Of a stretch of DNA of 64,000 bases, positions 24,211-32,674 are shown in pieces. Made by a program: the position numbers and the translations under genes. The stretch's first letter is position 1, and every line of letters starts with the position of its first letter. The notes under the pieces were generated by a model. It did not search any database. It saw only the letters and a program-made list of their open reading frames with translations, and was not told the origin of the DNA. Origin of the DNA: Cystobacter ferrugineus (GTDB lineage: Bacteria; Myxococcota; Myxococcia; Myxococcales; Myxococcaceae); contig NZ_MPIN01000001.1 in the NCBI RefSeq assembly GCF_001887355.1, positions 783,932 to 847,931 of the forward strand, in the 5' to 3' direction.

Positions 24211-25572
24211 TTAGTCCACGCGCCGCGCCGTGGAAGGGCGGCGAATCCACCGGCCGGTGGGAGCGGGCGGCGGCTCGCCCCGAGTGTGGACCTTCTGACC
24301 TCGCACCCAGGTGTGCTCCACCACGCCCACCAGCGCACGGCCCGCGTAGGGGGTGAGCTTGTGGCGGTGCAGCACGCCCGAGGCGTCGGGGGTGAAGGAG
24401 GCCTCGGGGTCGAAGACGAGCAGGTCCGCGTCCGCGCCCGGGGTGAGCGAGCCCTTCACCCCCGTGAGGCCGGTGAGCCGGGCGGGCGCGTGGCACATCC
24501 AGCGCACGAGCTGCTCGAGCCCATGGCCGCGCTCGCGCATGCCGGTCCACACCGCGGGCAGGCTGAACTGGAGCGACGCGATGCCGCCCCAGGCGCGGCC
24601 GAAATCGCCGTGCTCCAGGTGTTTGAGGGCGGGGGTGCAGGGCGAGTGGTCGGACACCACCATGTCGATGTCGCCGCGCGCGAGGCCCGCCCACAACTTC
24701 TCGCGGTTCTCCGACTCGCGGATGGGGGGCGCGCACTTGAACCAGGTGGCGCCATCGGGGATGTGCTCCGCGTCGAAGGTGAGGTAGTGCGGACACGTCT
24801 CCACGGTGAAGGGTAGGCCCTCCTTCTTGGCGGAGGCGATCTCCCCGAGCGCGTCCGAGGAGGACAGGTGCACGATGTGCACGGGGCCGCGGTGCTTCCG
24901 GCACAGCTCCACCATCATGTGGATGGCGTCGTCCTCCCACTTGCGCGGGCGCGAGGCGAGGTAGCTCTGGTAGGTGCGCGTGTCGCCCTTGGGAGGCTCT
25001 TCCGAGGCCGTCAGCTCCGCGTGGACGATGAGGGGCACGCCCCGGCGCGCGAGGAGGGGCATGGCGCGCTCCAGGTCCTCGCGCGTCACGTGGGGGAACT
25101 CGTCCACGCCGGAGTGGATGAGGAAGCATTTGAAGCCGGCGACGCCCGCGTCGATCATCGCGTCCAGCTCGCCCGCGTTGCCGGGGATGACGCCGCCCCA
25201 GAAGCCGTAGTCGATGGCGCAGTGGCGCTCGGCGGCGGCGGCCTTCTGGGCGAGCGCCTCGCGCGAGGTGGTGGCGGGGATGGAGTTGAGCGGCATGTCC
25301 ACCACGGTGGTGATGCCGCCGGCGGCCGCGGCGCGCGTGGCCGTCTCGAAGCCTTCCCACTCGGTGCGTCCGGGCTCGTTGATGTGGGCGTGGCAGTCCA
25401 CCACGCCGGGCATGATGACCTTCTGCCCCACGTCCGTCACCGGCAGCCCCGCGGGCACGTCCTTGGGACCGACGATGGCGGCCACCTTGCCGTCGCGCAC
25501 CACTACCGCGGCGGCGCACACGCCCGTGTCCGTGACGACGCGCTCACCGCGCAACACCCAGTCCTGGCTCAT
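24211..25572 (-). CDS. allB: Allantoinase
   Basis: A 453-residue cyclic amidohydrolase that opens allantoin to allantoate. The binuclear metal site is visible: DCHAHINEPGR (first His pair), the carboxylated Lys in GFKCFLIHSG, then HAELTAS, HIVHLSSSDAL and the final Asp in VSDHSPC. Residues and order match AllB-type allantoinases rather than dihydropyrimidinases. The start at 25572 is fixed by the ATGA overlap with the upstream flavoprotein gene; the longer upstream frame is out of register with that gene. It supplies allantoate to the allantoicase that follows. Confidence 0.95.
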   Translation of the reverse strand: MSQDWVLRGERVVTDTGVCAAAVVVRDGKVAAIVGPKDVPAGLPVTDVGQKVIMPGVVDCHAHINEPGRTEWEGFETATRAAAAGGITTVVDMPLNSIPATTSREALAQKAAAAERHCAIDYGFWGGVIPGNAGELDAMIDAGVAGFKCFLIHSGVDEFPHVTREDLERAMPLLARRGVPLIVHAELTASEEPPKGDTRTYQSYLASRPRKWEDDAIHMMVELCRKHRGPVHIVHLSSSDALGEIASAKKEGLPFTVETCPHYLTFDAEHIPDGATWFKCAPPIRESENREKLWAGLARGDIDMVVSDHSPCTPALKHLEHGDFGRAWGGIASLQFSLPAVWTGMRERGHGLEQLVRWMCHAPARLTGLTGVKGSLTPGADADLLVFDPEASFTPDASGVLHRHKLTPYAGRALVGVVEHTWVRGQKVHTRGEPPPAPTGRWIRRPSTARRVD

Positions 25573-27023
25573 GGCTCGAACTCCTTCAGGTCGAATTTCA
25601 TCAGCGAGTCGAAGTAGGCGTCCTTGTCCTCGAGGTACAACTGCCGGGTGATGCCCGCGACGAGCCTGGGCAGGCTGTACTTCATGCCGGAGATGCTCGC
25701 GCCGCCGAAGCCCAGCGAGAGCAGACAGCCGAAGGTGTAGTTGAAGACCGAGCCGAGGTAGGGAGCGCGGCCGGGGACCTTCTCCTGGAACTCGAAGCCG
25801 GGGCCCAGGTAGGGGTGGCGGGCGAGGTCCGTGTGGGCCTCCTCGGGGGGCGGGGTGTAGCGGTCCTTCCACAGGGCGATGTCGCCGACGAGGTGGGCCA
25901 GCTCCGGCCGCAGCGACAGGTCCGTCACCGTGCCGCTGCCGACGATGAGCTTGTCGAAGGAGAAGGTGGCGTGGGGGGTGGTGACCTGGGCCTCCCCATT
26001 CACGGCCCGGACGTCCTGCCAGGGGCTCTCCGCGTGGAGGAAGAAGTGGGGGAGGGCGCGGGCGCGGTGGTAGGTGTCGTGCGGGGGGAGCTGCCCCATT
26101 GCGAGGATGCGGCGGATGAAGCGCCAGCGGTCCGCGTCCGGCAGGTCGCCGTGGTGCTTGAGGAAGCCGACGAACTCGGCCCAGCGGTAGGCGTTGACGG
26201 TGGGCAGCGTCTTGCGGCGGTAGAAGAGGTGCACCTCGGCGGCGCCGCGCTCCAGGGCGACGGAGGCGTTGTCGAAGGCCGAGGCGCCCGCGCCGAGCAC
26301 GCCGATGCGCTTGCCGCGCATGGCCTCGAAGTCGATGTCATCGCGGGTGTGGACCCAGAGCTCGCGGGGCAGGCGGGCCACGTTGGCGGGCGTCTCCCAG
26401 CGGCCCGAGCCGTCGATGCCGGTGGCGAGCACCACCTTGCGCGCGAGGAGCGTCTCCTCGGGAGCGTCCTGGGGGGCGTTCTTGTCGGTGGAGCGGACGG
26501 GGACGGCGAAGCAGCGCTCCTCGGGGAGCCAGGAGAAGGCACCCACGCGGGTGTGGCTGCGCACGGGGATGGAGAGGACGTGGCGGTACCAGTGGAGGTA
26601 GTCGGCCCACAGCTCCTTGGGGATGAACCCCACGGCCTTCCAGGCGTCCTCGCCGAACTGGGCCTCGTACCAGGTCTGGAAGCAGAGGTTGGGCAGGTTG
26701 AGGTCGGGGCCGGTGAGGTGCTTGGGGGTGCGCAGCGTGTGCATGCGCGCGAACGTCTTCCAGGGGCCGGACAGGCCCGGGGCGGAGTCGTCCACGACGA
26801 GGATGTTGTCGACCTTCTCGCGCATGAGGCCGAAGGCGGCGGCGAGGCCGCTCTGGCCGCCGCCGATGATGAGCACGTCGAGGATGGGGCGGCCGTCGCT
26901 CGCGCGGCGGGAGAGGACCCAGGGGCGCTTGGGGTACTCGAGGCGCTCCAGGTCCCGGCGGATCGAGGCTTCGAGGGTGGACAGGCCAGACGCGGACTTC
27001 GCGGCGGGGGACGGGAGGCTCAT
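25569..27023 (-). CDS. FMO-like FAD/NAD(P)-dependent oxidoreductase heading the ureide operon
   Basis: A 484-residue flavoprotein with two Rossmann motifs: LIIGGGQSGLAAA near residue 50 (FAD) and IGVLGAGASAFDNA near residue 235 (NADPH), the architecture of flavin-containing monooxygenases. It is the first gene of the operon and overlaps allantoinase by 4 bp. The operon encodes the steps after urate oxidation but no PucL-type uricase, and the known flavin urate oxidase HpxO belongs to a different (PHBH-like) family. A role in oxidising urate or another purine-derived substrate is inferred from position only. The C-terminal region (QLYLEDKDAYFDSL) looks family-specific. Confidence 0.8.
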   Translation of the reverse strand: MSLPSPAAKSASGLSTLEASIRRDLERLEYPKRPWVLSRRASDGRPILDVLIIGGGQSGLAAAFGLMREKVDNILVVDDSAPGLSGPWKTFARMHTLRTPKHLTGPDLNLPNLCFQTWYEAQFGEDAWKAVGFIPKELWADYLHWYRHVLSIPVRSHTRVGAFSWLPEERCFAVPVRSTDKNAPQDAPEETLLARKVVLATGIDGSGRWETPANVARLPRELWVHTRDDIDFEAMRGKRIGVLGAGASAFDNASVALERGAAEVHLFYRRKTLPTVNAYRWAEFVGFLKHHGDLPDADRWRFIRRILAMGQLPPHDTYHRARALPHFFLHAESPWQDVRAVNGEAQVTTPHATFSFDKLIVGSGTVTDLSLRPELAHLVGDIALWKDRYTPPPEEAHTDLARHPYLGPGFEFQEKVPGRAPYLGSVFNYTFGCLLSLGFGGASISGMKYSLPRLVAGITRQLYLEDKDAYFDSLMKFDLKEFEP

Positions 27024-27306
27024 GGGGGAGTCAAATCACGCTCCGCGCCCGCGGCCAATGGCATGGGGGGGCAGTGTGGGCTGCTGGTCAGCGGGCGCGG
27101 GGTGCCTGCTTCCTCGAGCCCTTGGAGGGGGGATGGTGCGGCCGCCTGAGGGAGGCGCGTTCCATTCCTCGGTGAACCAACGCATTGCTTGACGACATGA
27201 GTTGCTATGTGTGAATTTTATTGAACGAAAGCGTGCAGCGGGATTGATCCATTCCGGTGGAGTTGCTGTATTCCAATGTGTTCGCTCTTGTTGGGGGGCT
27301 CCGTCG

Positions 27307-27480
27307 ATGGTGCATTCGAGCATCCGCGGTCGGATCATCGATAATTTTCAGGGAAAACGAAGGGGGCAGATTCAGGACCATGAGGGCTCGGAACGCCTGT
27401 TCCAGAAGCTGACGCCTTCGATGTTGGTCGATCTGCTGGAGGACGCGGCATCACACATCAACCCCCTGGCGATATCTTGA
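27307..27480 (+). CDS. Doubtful small ORF in lower-GC patch
   Basis: A 57-codon frame starting at an ATG with GGGGGG seven bases upstream; an in-frame ATG at 27202 would give 92 residues. The product is basic at its start and helical later (LTPSMLVDLLEDAASHI) and resembles nothing I recognise. It lies in a 510-bp stretch (27024-27536) of visibly lower GC that otherwise holds no gene. It could be a remnant of an incoming toxin module. Confidence that it is expressed is low. Confidence 0.25.
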   Translation: MVHSSIRGRIIDNFQGKRRGQIQDHEGSERLFQKLTPSMLVDLLEDAASHINPLAIS

Positions 27481-27536
27481 TAACAACGCCTTGTCCTCGG
27501 GCCGTGTGAGCCGGGGAGAGTCGGAGCGTTTCATTC

Positions 27537-28187
27537 ATGGACATACTCAAGCCTGGCGAAGAATTGGTGGTTTCCACGACGGACCATCGGTCTGGAGATT
27601 TAGGCTTTGGGGGGGTCAATGACGCCTATGATCTGTATCTGGTGAAATCCGGAACTGGCAACTACATCCTGATTGTATTCATGAAGGTCCAGTTCTTCTT
27701 CGTGGATGCTGGAAAGCTGAAATGGACGTTCGCTGAAAAGAATAGCTTCGTCACCCAGTGGGAAGAGGCCATCAAATCCACCTGGGGGAGGCGCACGCTC
27801 AAGCGGCTGGAGAGTGGAAGGACGGTCAGCCTCGACTTTCGCTTCGAGACCCAGATCGAGGGATGGATGCTCGACCATTGGGAGCTCACCGTCAAGAGGA
27901 TTCCACGAGGGGCTTTCAACGTCAGCAAGGTCAATCCCGTTCTGGGTAATGTCTTCCTGGATAGCGAGGACTTCAACCTGGTTCCCAAGGGGAATGGCCA
28001 AAAACAACGCGGAGTTGTTCATGAGTTTGGTCATATGCTGGGGATTGATGACGAGTACAAGGCGGACAGCCCATATAGCAAGGATTACAGATCCATCATG
28101 AACAGCGGGGAAGTCGTTGGGGAACGACATGATGCCGTCTATGTCAAATGGTTGGAGAAGGTGTTGCTCGAAGGGAAAATCAACTGA
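27537..28187 (+). CDS. Metzincin-like zinc metallopeptidase, possible toxin
   Basis: A 216-residue protein. The zinc-binding motif HEFGHMLGIDD (residues 162-172) fits HExxHxxGxxD, with His162, His166 and Asp172 as ligands and Glu163 as base, and SIMNSG 20 residues later looks like a Met-turn. The first 150 residues are beta-rich with no signal peptide or propeptide. Codon choice is less GC-biased than in neighbouring genes, which suggests transfer. An exported small protein is encoded 4 bp downstream. The compact unexported protease plus a neighbouring exported partner resembles toxin-immunity pairs delivered by contractile systems. The protease fold is well supported; the toxin role is inference. 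Confidence 0.65.
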   Translation: MDILKPGEELVVSTTDHRSGDLGFGGVNDAYDLYLVKSGTGNYILIVFMKVQFFFVDAGKLKWTFAEKNSFVTQWEEAIKSTWGRRTLKRLESGRTVSLDFRFETQIEGWMLDHWELTVKRIPRGAFNVSKVNPVLGNVFLDSEDFNLVPKGNGQKQRGVVHEFGHMLGIDDEYKADSPYSKDYRSIMNSGEVVGERHDAVYVKWLEKVLLEGKIN

Positions 28188-28191
28188 GTGG

Positions 28192-28539
28192 ATGTCCCTG
28201 CTTGCCCGGCTGTTGTTGGTGTTGACGTTCGTTCACTGCAGTGCCAGACCCGAAATGAGAAAAATCGAGACCTTATGGCGGCAAGTTGTCAGCAGTCAGA
28301 CCATCCAGGAGGAATCTCGCGCCGTGGACGAGCTGAGGTTGTACATGGAGAAAAACCGTATCTCCATCAAGACCGTCGTGACAGACACGCAGGGCAGGAA
28401 AATCGATTACATGGATGCACCCGCTGACCTCCAGATCGTGGCGGTTCACATCCAGTTCTTCATGGAGAACAATGTCATTGAAGGTGTTCCGTGGGAACCC
28501 AAGGACATCGCTCATTTATACCGTCTATACCAGGAGTGA
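28192..28539 (+). CDS. Small exported protein, candidate immunity partner
   Basis: A 115-residue protein that starts with MSLLARLLLVLTFVHCSA, a hydrophobic export signal. The Cys could be lipidated although FVHC is a poor lipobox. The mature part is an alpha/beta domain (ESRAVDELRLYMEKN, then TVVTDTQGRKIDYMDAP). The gene begins 4 bp after the metalloprotease stop and shares its lower GC, so the two probably arrived and are expressed together. A periplasmic inhibitor of the protease is the simplest guess. No family was recognised. Confidence 0.55.
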   Translation: MSLLARLLLVLTFVHCSARPEMRKIETLWRQVVSSQTIQEESRAVDELRLYMEKNRISIKTVVTDTQGRKIDYMDAPADLQIVAVHIQFFMENNVIEGVPWEPKDIAHLYRLYQE

Positions 28540-28547
28540 GGGAGCCA

Positions 28548-29030
28548 TTACCGGGAAGGGCTGGTCGTCATGGGCTCGGGGGAGAGGACGAGGAGCCAGC
28601 CCAGGGAACCCACCGGCTCGATGCGCACGGGAGCGGGCAGCGGGGGCACCGTGCCCAGGCGGCGTGACAGGTACGTCAGCCAGCCTACCCGGACCTCCGT
28701 CTTCCGTTTCTCGATGAGGCGTACCATTTCGGTCGAACTGGCCATGGCGAAATCGGGGTCCCACGCGGTGGCCATGCTCGTGAGCACTTCGGTCAGCACG
28801 GGGGCTCGTAGGATCCGCTCCCGTACAGGGCTCGCCCTGGTCGGGTTGAGCAGGCACGAGTTGGGCCCTCCCCAGGGGAGTATCCACCGCAAGAAATGCT
28901 GAGGTGGGTGGGATCCTTCTTCGCATTCCACATCATCTGACTGAAGCCCAGGCGCTCGATGACCTCCTTGTCGACATCCGTGCGACTCCTGCCTTGCAAT
29001 AGGAATGTCTCCAACTCCTTTATCTCCGCG
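28548..29030 (-). pseudogene. Frameshifted Imm52-like immunity gene
   Basis: Reading leftwards, one frame gives VIERLGFSQMMWNAKKDPTH and LSISCGGYSPGEG. After about 28865 the sense continues in another frame with NSCLLNPTRASPVRERIL, TSMATAWDPDFAMASS, VGWLTYLSRRLGTVPPLPAP and IEPVGSLGWLLVLSPE. The joined sequence resembles the myxobacterial Imm52 immunity family. At least one single-base frameshift near 28861-28870 breaks it. A third frame upstream (about 29026-29130) carries another coding-looking stretch ending at a stop, so the 5' end is also damaged. It is best read as a dead immunity gene. Confidence 0.5.
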
Positions 29031-29175
29031 TGGTGGGCAGTTGGGCCAGGTCCTCCACGGTGCGGATGGGGTGGAGCAGGCACTGGGCCGTCGCCACCTC
29101 GGCCAGGGGAGGGATGTCCACACGCCTCAAGGTGGAGCGGCCCCATACGCTGCGGGGGCGTGCCGGTGAGCGCGG

Positions 29176-29301
29176 TCACCAGGTAGACGAGTGCGGGGTG
29201 AAGCCGTTGCTTGGGTGGCCGTGCGGAGAGCCCGTGGCACACCCCTCGATCAGCACGACCATCGCCAGGGCCAGCAAGACCCCTGCGATTCGACGGCTCA
29301 C
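29176..29301 (-). pseudogene. Truncated lipoprotein toxin fragment
   Basis: From GTG 29301 a 41-residue frame gives a lipoprotein signal (RRIAGVLLALAMVVLIEGC) with lipobox IEGC, then 20 residues and a stop. The signal resembles those of myxobacterial lipoprotein toxins encoded just upstream of Imm52 genes, which is exactly its position relative to the broken immunity gene. The body is missing or scrambled. Positions 29302-29590 contain no other gene that I can support. Confidence 0.4.
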
Positions 29302-29590
29302 GAGACGATGCGAGGGCGGCCTCGCGTCGGATGCATGGCCCGTGTCCTCCACGCGCACCTGGAGTGTCAGGAGAAGCGCAGTGCGTTCAATCACACTTGG
29401 AGTAAACGCCAGGAAGTGCTTCCAGGTTTCTCATGTTTTAATAGTATTTTAGGTTATTTCAAGATAACCCGATTAAATCGGGAAAGTGCTCTATTCCATC
29501 CAGCGTGTTCGCGCGCCGGTGCGTGCGTCACCCGAACGAATCTCCACGGAGACGGGCCCAGGCGCTCTCCGGGGAAAGGAACAGGAGCCG

Positions 29591-30955
29591 ATGAAGACGA
29601 TCTGGAAGCAGAGCCTGCTCGCCGCGATGTCGCTGGTGGTGCCCTTGAGCGAGAGCCTCGCGGGGACGGCGGATTTCACCGTTCAGTATCAGAACTACAA
29701 CGCGGCGGGGCCCAGCGACGACATCATCGAGGCGGGCATCCAGGTGCGCAACAACACCTCGGCCGCCATCCCCCTGAGCAGCATCGTCGTGCGCTACTGG
29801 CTCACGAAGAATGGTGCCTCGACGGTGGCTCCGGCGTGCTGGTGGTGGAACGCGCCGAGCTGCTCGGCCATCTCGCTGACCACCGGGAGCGCGTCCGCCA
29901 CGGGCGCGGATCAGTACGTGGAAATCCGCTTCACCAGCGCGGCCGGAAGTCTGGCCGCCGGGGCGACGACCGCGCCGATCGATCTCGGCGTCACCTTCGG
30001 GGGCGCCACCGTCAACGAGACGGATGACTATTCGTACGGCAATCAGACGGTGCCCACCGACTGGAGCCGCATCACCGTGCACGACGCGGGCTCGGCGCCC
30101 ACCGGCGGCCTGCGCGGCGGCACGCTTCCCACGGGCAGCACGAATCCTCCGCCGACGGATCCGCCTCCGCCCTCGAACCTGGCCGAGTTCTTCGATGACT
30201 TCACCTACTCGGGGACGGGTGACGCGGCGTTCACCAACCTCTGGACGGTGCGCACGTACGCGGGTGGCCCCGGCGTGAGTGGCGCCACCTGGTCCGCGAG
30301 CAACGTCTCCATGGTGGCCGAGGGCTCGGACCGGCTGATGCGGCTGCGGGCGAGCACCAACGGCACCGTGGCGGGCACCTCGCACTCGGAGGTCCTCACC
30401 CAGGCGCAGAAGTTCCGCTTCGGCACCTACGCGACCCGGATGCGCTTCCGCGACACCCCGCTGTCCGGCACGCGCGTCTTCGCCGACAAGTACGTCGAGA
30501 CCTTCTTCGCGCTCACGCCCTACAGCAGCCCCAGCTACTCGGAGCAGGACTACGAGTACCTGCCCAACGGCGGCTGGGGACAGGGCAACACCCCCACCAT
30601 GTTCCTCACCTCGTTCGACAAGAACAAGACGGCGAGCCCCTCGGCCCGGCTCGGCTACAGCCATGATGGCTGGCACACGCTCGTGCTGCACGTGAGGCCC
30701 ACGGGCAATGTCTATCACATCGACGGCGTGGAGCGGGCCAACCACACGTCCCAGTTCGCGCCGCTCATCAACCAGTTCCTCGACTTCCAGATGTGGTTCA
30801 TCGAGCTCGGCCCCTCCGGCGGCGCGCGCACGTACTTCGAGGACGTGGACTGGGTGTACTTCGCCAAGGACGCGTACCTGGACACCAACACCGTCAACTC
30901 GAAGGTGAGCAGCCTGCGCAGTGCCTCCATCCCGCGCAAGGACACGGTGCCCTGA
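29591..30955 (+). CDS. Secreted CBM3-GH16 glycoside hydrolase
   Basis: 454 residues. A signal peptide (residues 1-24) is followed by a family 3 carbohydrate-binding module (FTVQYQNYNAAGPSDDIIEA onward, to about residue 150), a Pro/Thr linker (GSTNPPPTDPPPPSN) and a GH16-like beta-jelly-roll domain (from EFFDDFTYSG). The GH16 catalytic motif is SEQDYEYLP, the compact ExDxE form, with the two Glu as nucleophile and acid/base. Such enzymes cut beta-1,3 or beta-1,3-1,4 glucans, while CBM3 usually binds cellulose or chitin. An AGGAG precedes the ATG at 29591. It is monocistronic with a strong terminator. Confidence 0.82.
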   Translation: MKTIWKQSLLAAMSLVVPLSESLAGTADFTVQYQNYNAAGPSDDIIEAGIQVRNNTSAAIPLSSIVVRYWLTKNGASTVAPACWWWNAPSCSAISLTTGSASATGADQYVEIRFTSAAGSLAAGATTAPIDLGVTFGGATVNETDDYSYGNQTVPTDWSRITVHDAGSAPTGGLRGGTLPTGSTNPPPTDPPPPSNLAEFFDDFTYSGTGDAAFTNLWTVRTYAGGPGVSGATWSASNVSMVAEGSDRLMRLRASTNGTVAGTSHSEVLTQAQKFRFGTYATRMRFRDTPLSGTRVFADKYVETFFALTPYSSPSYSEQDYEYLPNGGWGQGNTPTMFLTSFDKNKTASPSARLGYSHDGWHTLVLHVRPTGNVYHIDGVERANHTSQFAPLINQFLDFQMWFIELGPSGGARTYFEDVDWVYFAKDAYLDTNTVNSKVSSLRSASIPRKDTVP

Positions 30956-30969
30956 GCGCTCGTGAGTGA

Positions 30970-31008
30970 GCCCTCCCGCGCCCGGAACTCCACCGGGCGC
31001 GGGAGGGC
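30970..31008 (+). terminator. Strong hairpin terminator after the GH16 gene
   Basis: A perfect 16-bp GC-rich stem (30970-30985 pairs with 30993-31008) with 7-base loop AACTCCA lies 15 bp after the stop. It is followed only by TTCT, so termination may rely on the stem. It also lies 33 bp from the convergent hydrolase stop. Confidence 0.7.
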
Positions 31009-31040
31009 TTCTGCCCGATTCGAGCCAGGCAGCCGGAGCG

Positions 31041-31814
31041 CTACCGCGCCTCGGCCAACCAGCGGCGGACCTCATCGACGTACTCGCGTGGCAGCGCGTG
31101 CCCGCTGTCGAAGACCTTGCGGACCTTGTGCTTGCTGGGGGCGGCGTCGAACAGCGCCTGGTTGTTCTCCGCCGTGGAGAACGTGTCGTGCGCCGCCGTC
31201 AACAGCAGCCAGGAGGGGTTGATGCGGTCCATCCGATTCACGGGCGCGGCGTCTCCCAGCGCGGGGTCCACGTGCGGTGGCACCATGGTCACCAGGTGCG
31301 TGACGCGCGGCTCGCGTGAGGCCAGCAGCAGCCCTACCTGGGCGCCCATGCTGTAGCCGGCGACGAGCACCCGTGGCGGCTTGCTCCCGGCGAGCACCTT
31401 CGCGAGCAGCGCCTGCGCATCCCGCACGGTGTCCACGATCATCGCCTGATACGGCGCGGTATCACCCGCATGCGCGCGCCTGGCGAGCTGGCCGGGACGC
31501 GCCTCGGGCGTCGCCCGTTCCCCGTGCCGTCTCGCGTCCATGATGTAGACCCGGTAGCCGGACTTCAGCAGGTGCTCCGTCAAGGCCCCGCCATGGGTGG
31601 GAGGCGCATCCGCCAGCCAGTCCTCCTTGCTCCGGGTGAGGCCGTGCAGCAGGACGGCCACGGGCGGATTCGCCGCGTCGCCTTCCGGTTCCAGCACCTG
31701 CACGGGAATCCGTTCCCCATCCCCTGCCCGGACCTCGAGGGGCACGGCGGGGCGGGCGGCGTGGGCCGCGGAGGTGGACAGCAGCCAGAGCCCCAGCAAC
31801 AGCGAGCGCATCAT
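31041..31814 (-). CDS. Exported alpha/beta hydrolase (dienelactone-hydrolase-like)
   Basis: A 257-residue protein with signal peptide MMRSLLLGLWLLSTSAAHA and an alpha/beta-hydrolase domain. It shows the oxyanion motif VAVLLHGLTRSKEDW, nucleophile elbow GYSMGA (Ser), LLLTAAHDTFS (acid) and DSGHALP (catalytic His). This makes it a periplasmic esterase, lipase or peptidase of unknown substrate. AAGGAG lies 7 nt before the first of two consecutive ATGs, fixing the start at 31814. The gene diverges from a two-component regulator; a palindrome in the shared 157-bp region could control both. Confidence 0.85.
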   Translation of the reverse strand: MMRSLLLGLWLLSTSAAHAARPAVPLEVRAGDGERIPVQVLEPEGDAANPPVAVLLHGLTRSKEDWLADAPPTHGGALTEHLLKSGYRVYIMDARRHGERATPEARPGQLARRAHAGDTAPYQAMIVDTVRDAQALLAKVLAGSKPPRVLVAGYSMGAQVGLLLASREPRVTHLVTMVPPHVDPALGDAAPVNRMDRINPSWLLLTAAHDTFSTAENNQALFDAAPSKHKVRKVFDSGHALPREYVDEVRRWLAEAR

Positions 31815-31871
31815 CGTGATACTCCTTGCGGGAAAAAGGGCACCCACACTGCCGGCGCGCGGGTCAGCCAC

Positions 31872-31903
31872 GCGTCAATTCCCGGTTGACGCTCGTTTGA
31901 CGT
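31872..31903. promoter_or_regulatory. Candidate operator: GCGTCAA-N7-TTGACGC and TTGACG direct repeat
   Basis: GCGTCAA (31872-31878) and TTGACGC (31886-31892) form a perfect 7-bp inverted repeat. A second TTGACG (31897-31902) follows 11 bp after the first, the one-turn direct-repeat spacing used by OmpR/PhoB-type regulators. The site lies between the divergent hydrolase and response-regulator genes, so autoregulation by the latter is plausible. Confidence 0.45.
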
Positions 31904-31971
31904 GGCCGCGGTTAGACTTCCCGCCGTCTCCGGACTGGAGCTCACGGCTCCAGGAGTTCCACCGTCCCGCC

Positions 31972-32658
31972 ATGCGCGTGCTCGTCGTCGAGGACCATCG
32001 TGACCTCCAGGCCAACATCGCGAGGTTCCTGGAGCCGGACTTCGTCCTCGACTTCGCGTCCACCGGACCGCAGGGGCTCGCGCTCGCGCTGGCCCACACC
32101 TACGACGTCATCGTGTTGGACCTGATGCTGCCTGGCATGAGCGGCATCGAGGTGTGCGAGCGCATCCGGCAGCTCGCGCCACGGCTCGTCCCCATCCTCA
32201 TGCTGACCGCCCGGGACACGCTGGAGGACAAGCAGGAGGGCTTTCAGGCGGGCGCGGATGACTACCTCGTCAAGCCCTTCTCCCTGAGGGAACTGCGTTG
32301 GCGGCTGGAAGCCCTCGCGCGCCGGCCCGTGCCTCCGAGCGGACGGCGGCTCCAGGTGGGCGGCCTCACGCTGGAGCCGGAGCGCGGCCAGGTGAGTTGC
32401 GGCGAGCGCACCGTCCGGCTCCACCGCACCGAGGTCCTCCTCCTCCGGCTCCTCATGGAGGCCGCGCCCGCGGCGCTCTCCGCGGAGACACTGGCGCAGC
32501 GGCTCTGGGGGGAGGACGCACCGGAGTCGAGCGCGCTGCGGACCCACATCTACGCCCTGCGCAAGGCGCTCGCCACGCTGGGACTCGACCATGCCATCAC
32601 CACGCGACGCAACGAGGGGTACAGCCTGGAGGCGAGCAGGTGCCAGACCGGTCCGTGA
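31972..32658 (+). CDS. OmpR/PhoB-family response regulator
   Basis: A 228-residue regulator. The receiver domain (residues 1-115) has VVEDH, the phospho-acceptor in VIVLDLMLPG and KPFS; the C-terminal winged helix (130-222) carries the ALRTHIYALRKALATLG recognition region and a wing ending RNEGYSLE. The ATG at 31972 is the first after the intergenic promoter region. The histidine kinase that follows overlaps it or begins 17 bp later, so they form a cognate pair. The signal and regulon are unknown; the palindrome upstream suggests autoregulation and control of the divergent hydrolase. Confidence 0.9.
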   Translation: MRVLVVEDHRDLQANIARFLEPDFVLDFASTGPQGLALALAHTYDVIVLDLMLPGMSGIEVCERIRQLAPRLVPILMLTARDTLEDKQEGFQAGADDYLVKPFSLRELRWRLEALARRPVPPSGRRLQVGGLTLEPERGQVSCGERTVRLHRTEVLLLRLLMEAAPAALSAETLAQRLWGEDAPESSALRTHIYALRKALATLGLDHAITTRRNEGYSLEASRCQTGP

Positions 32659-32674
32659 CATCCTGCTGCGCGCC

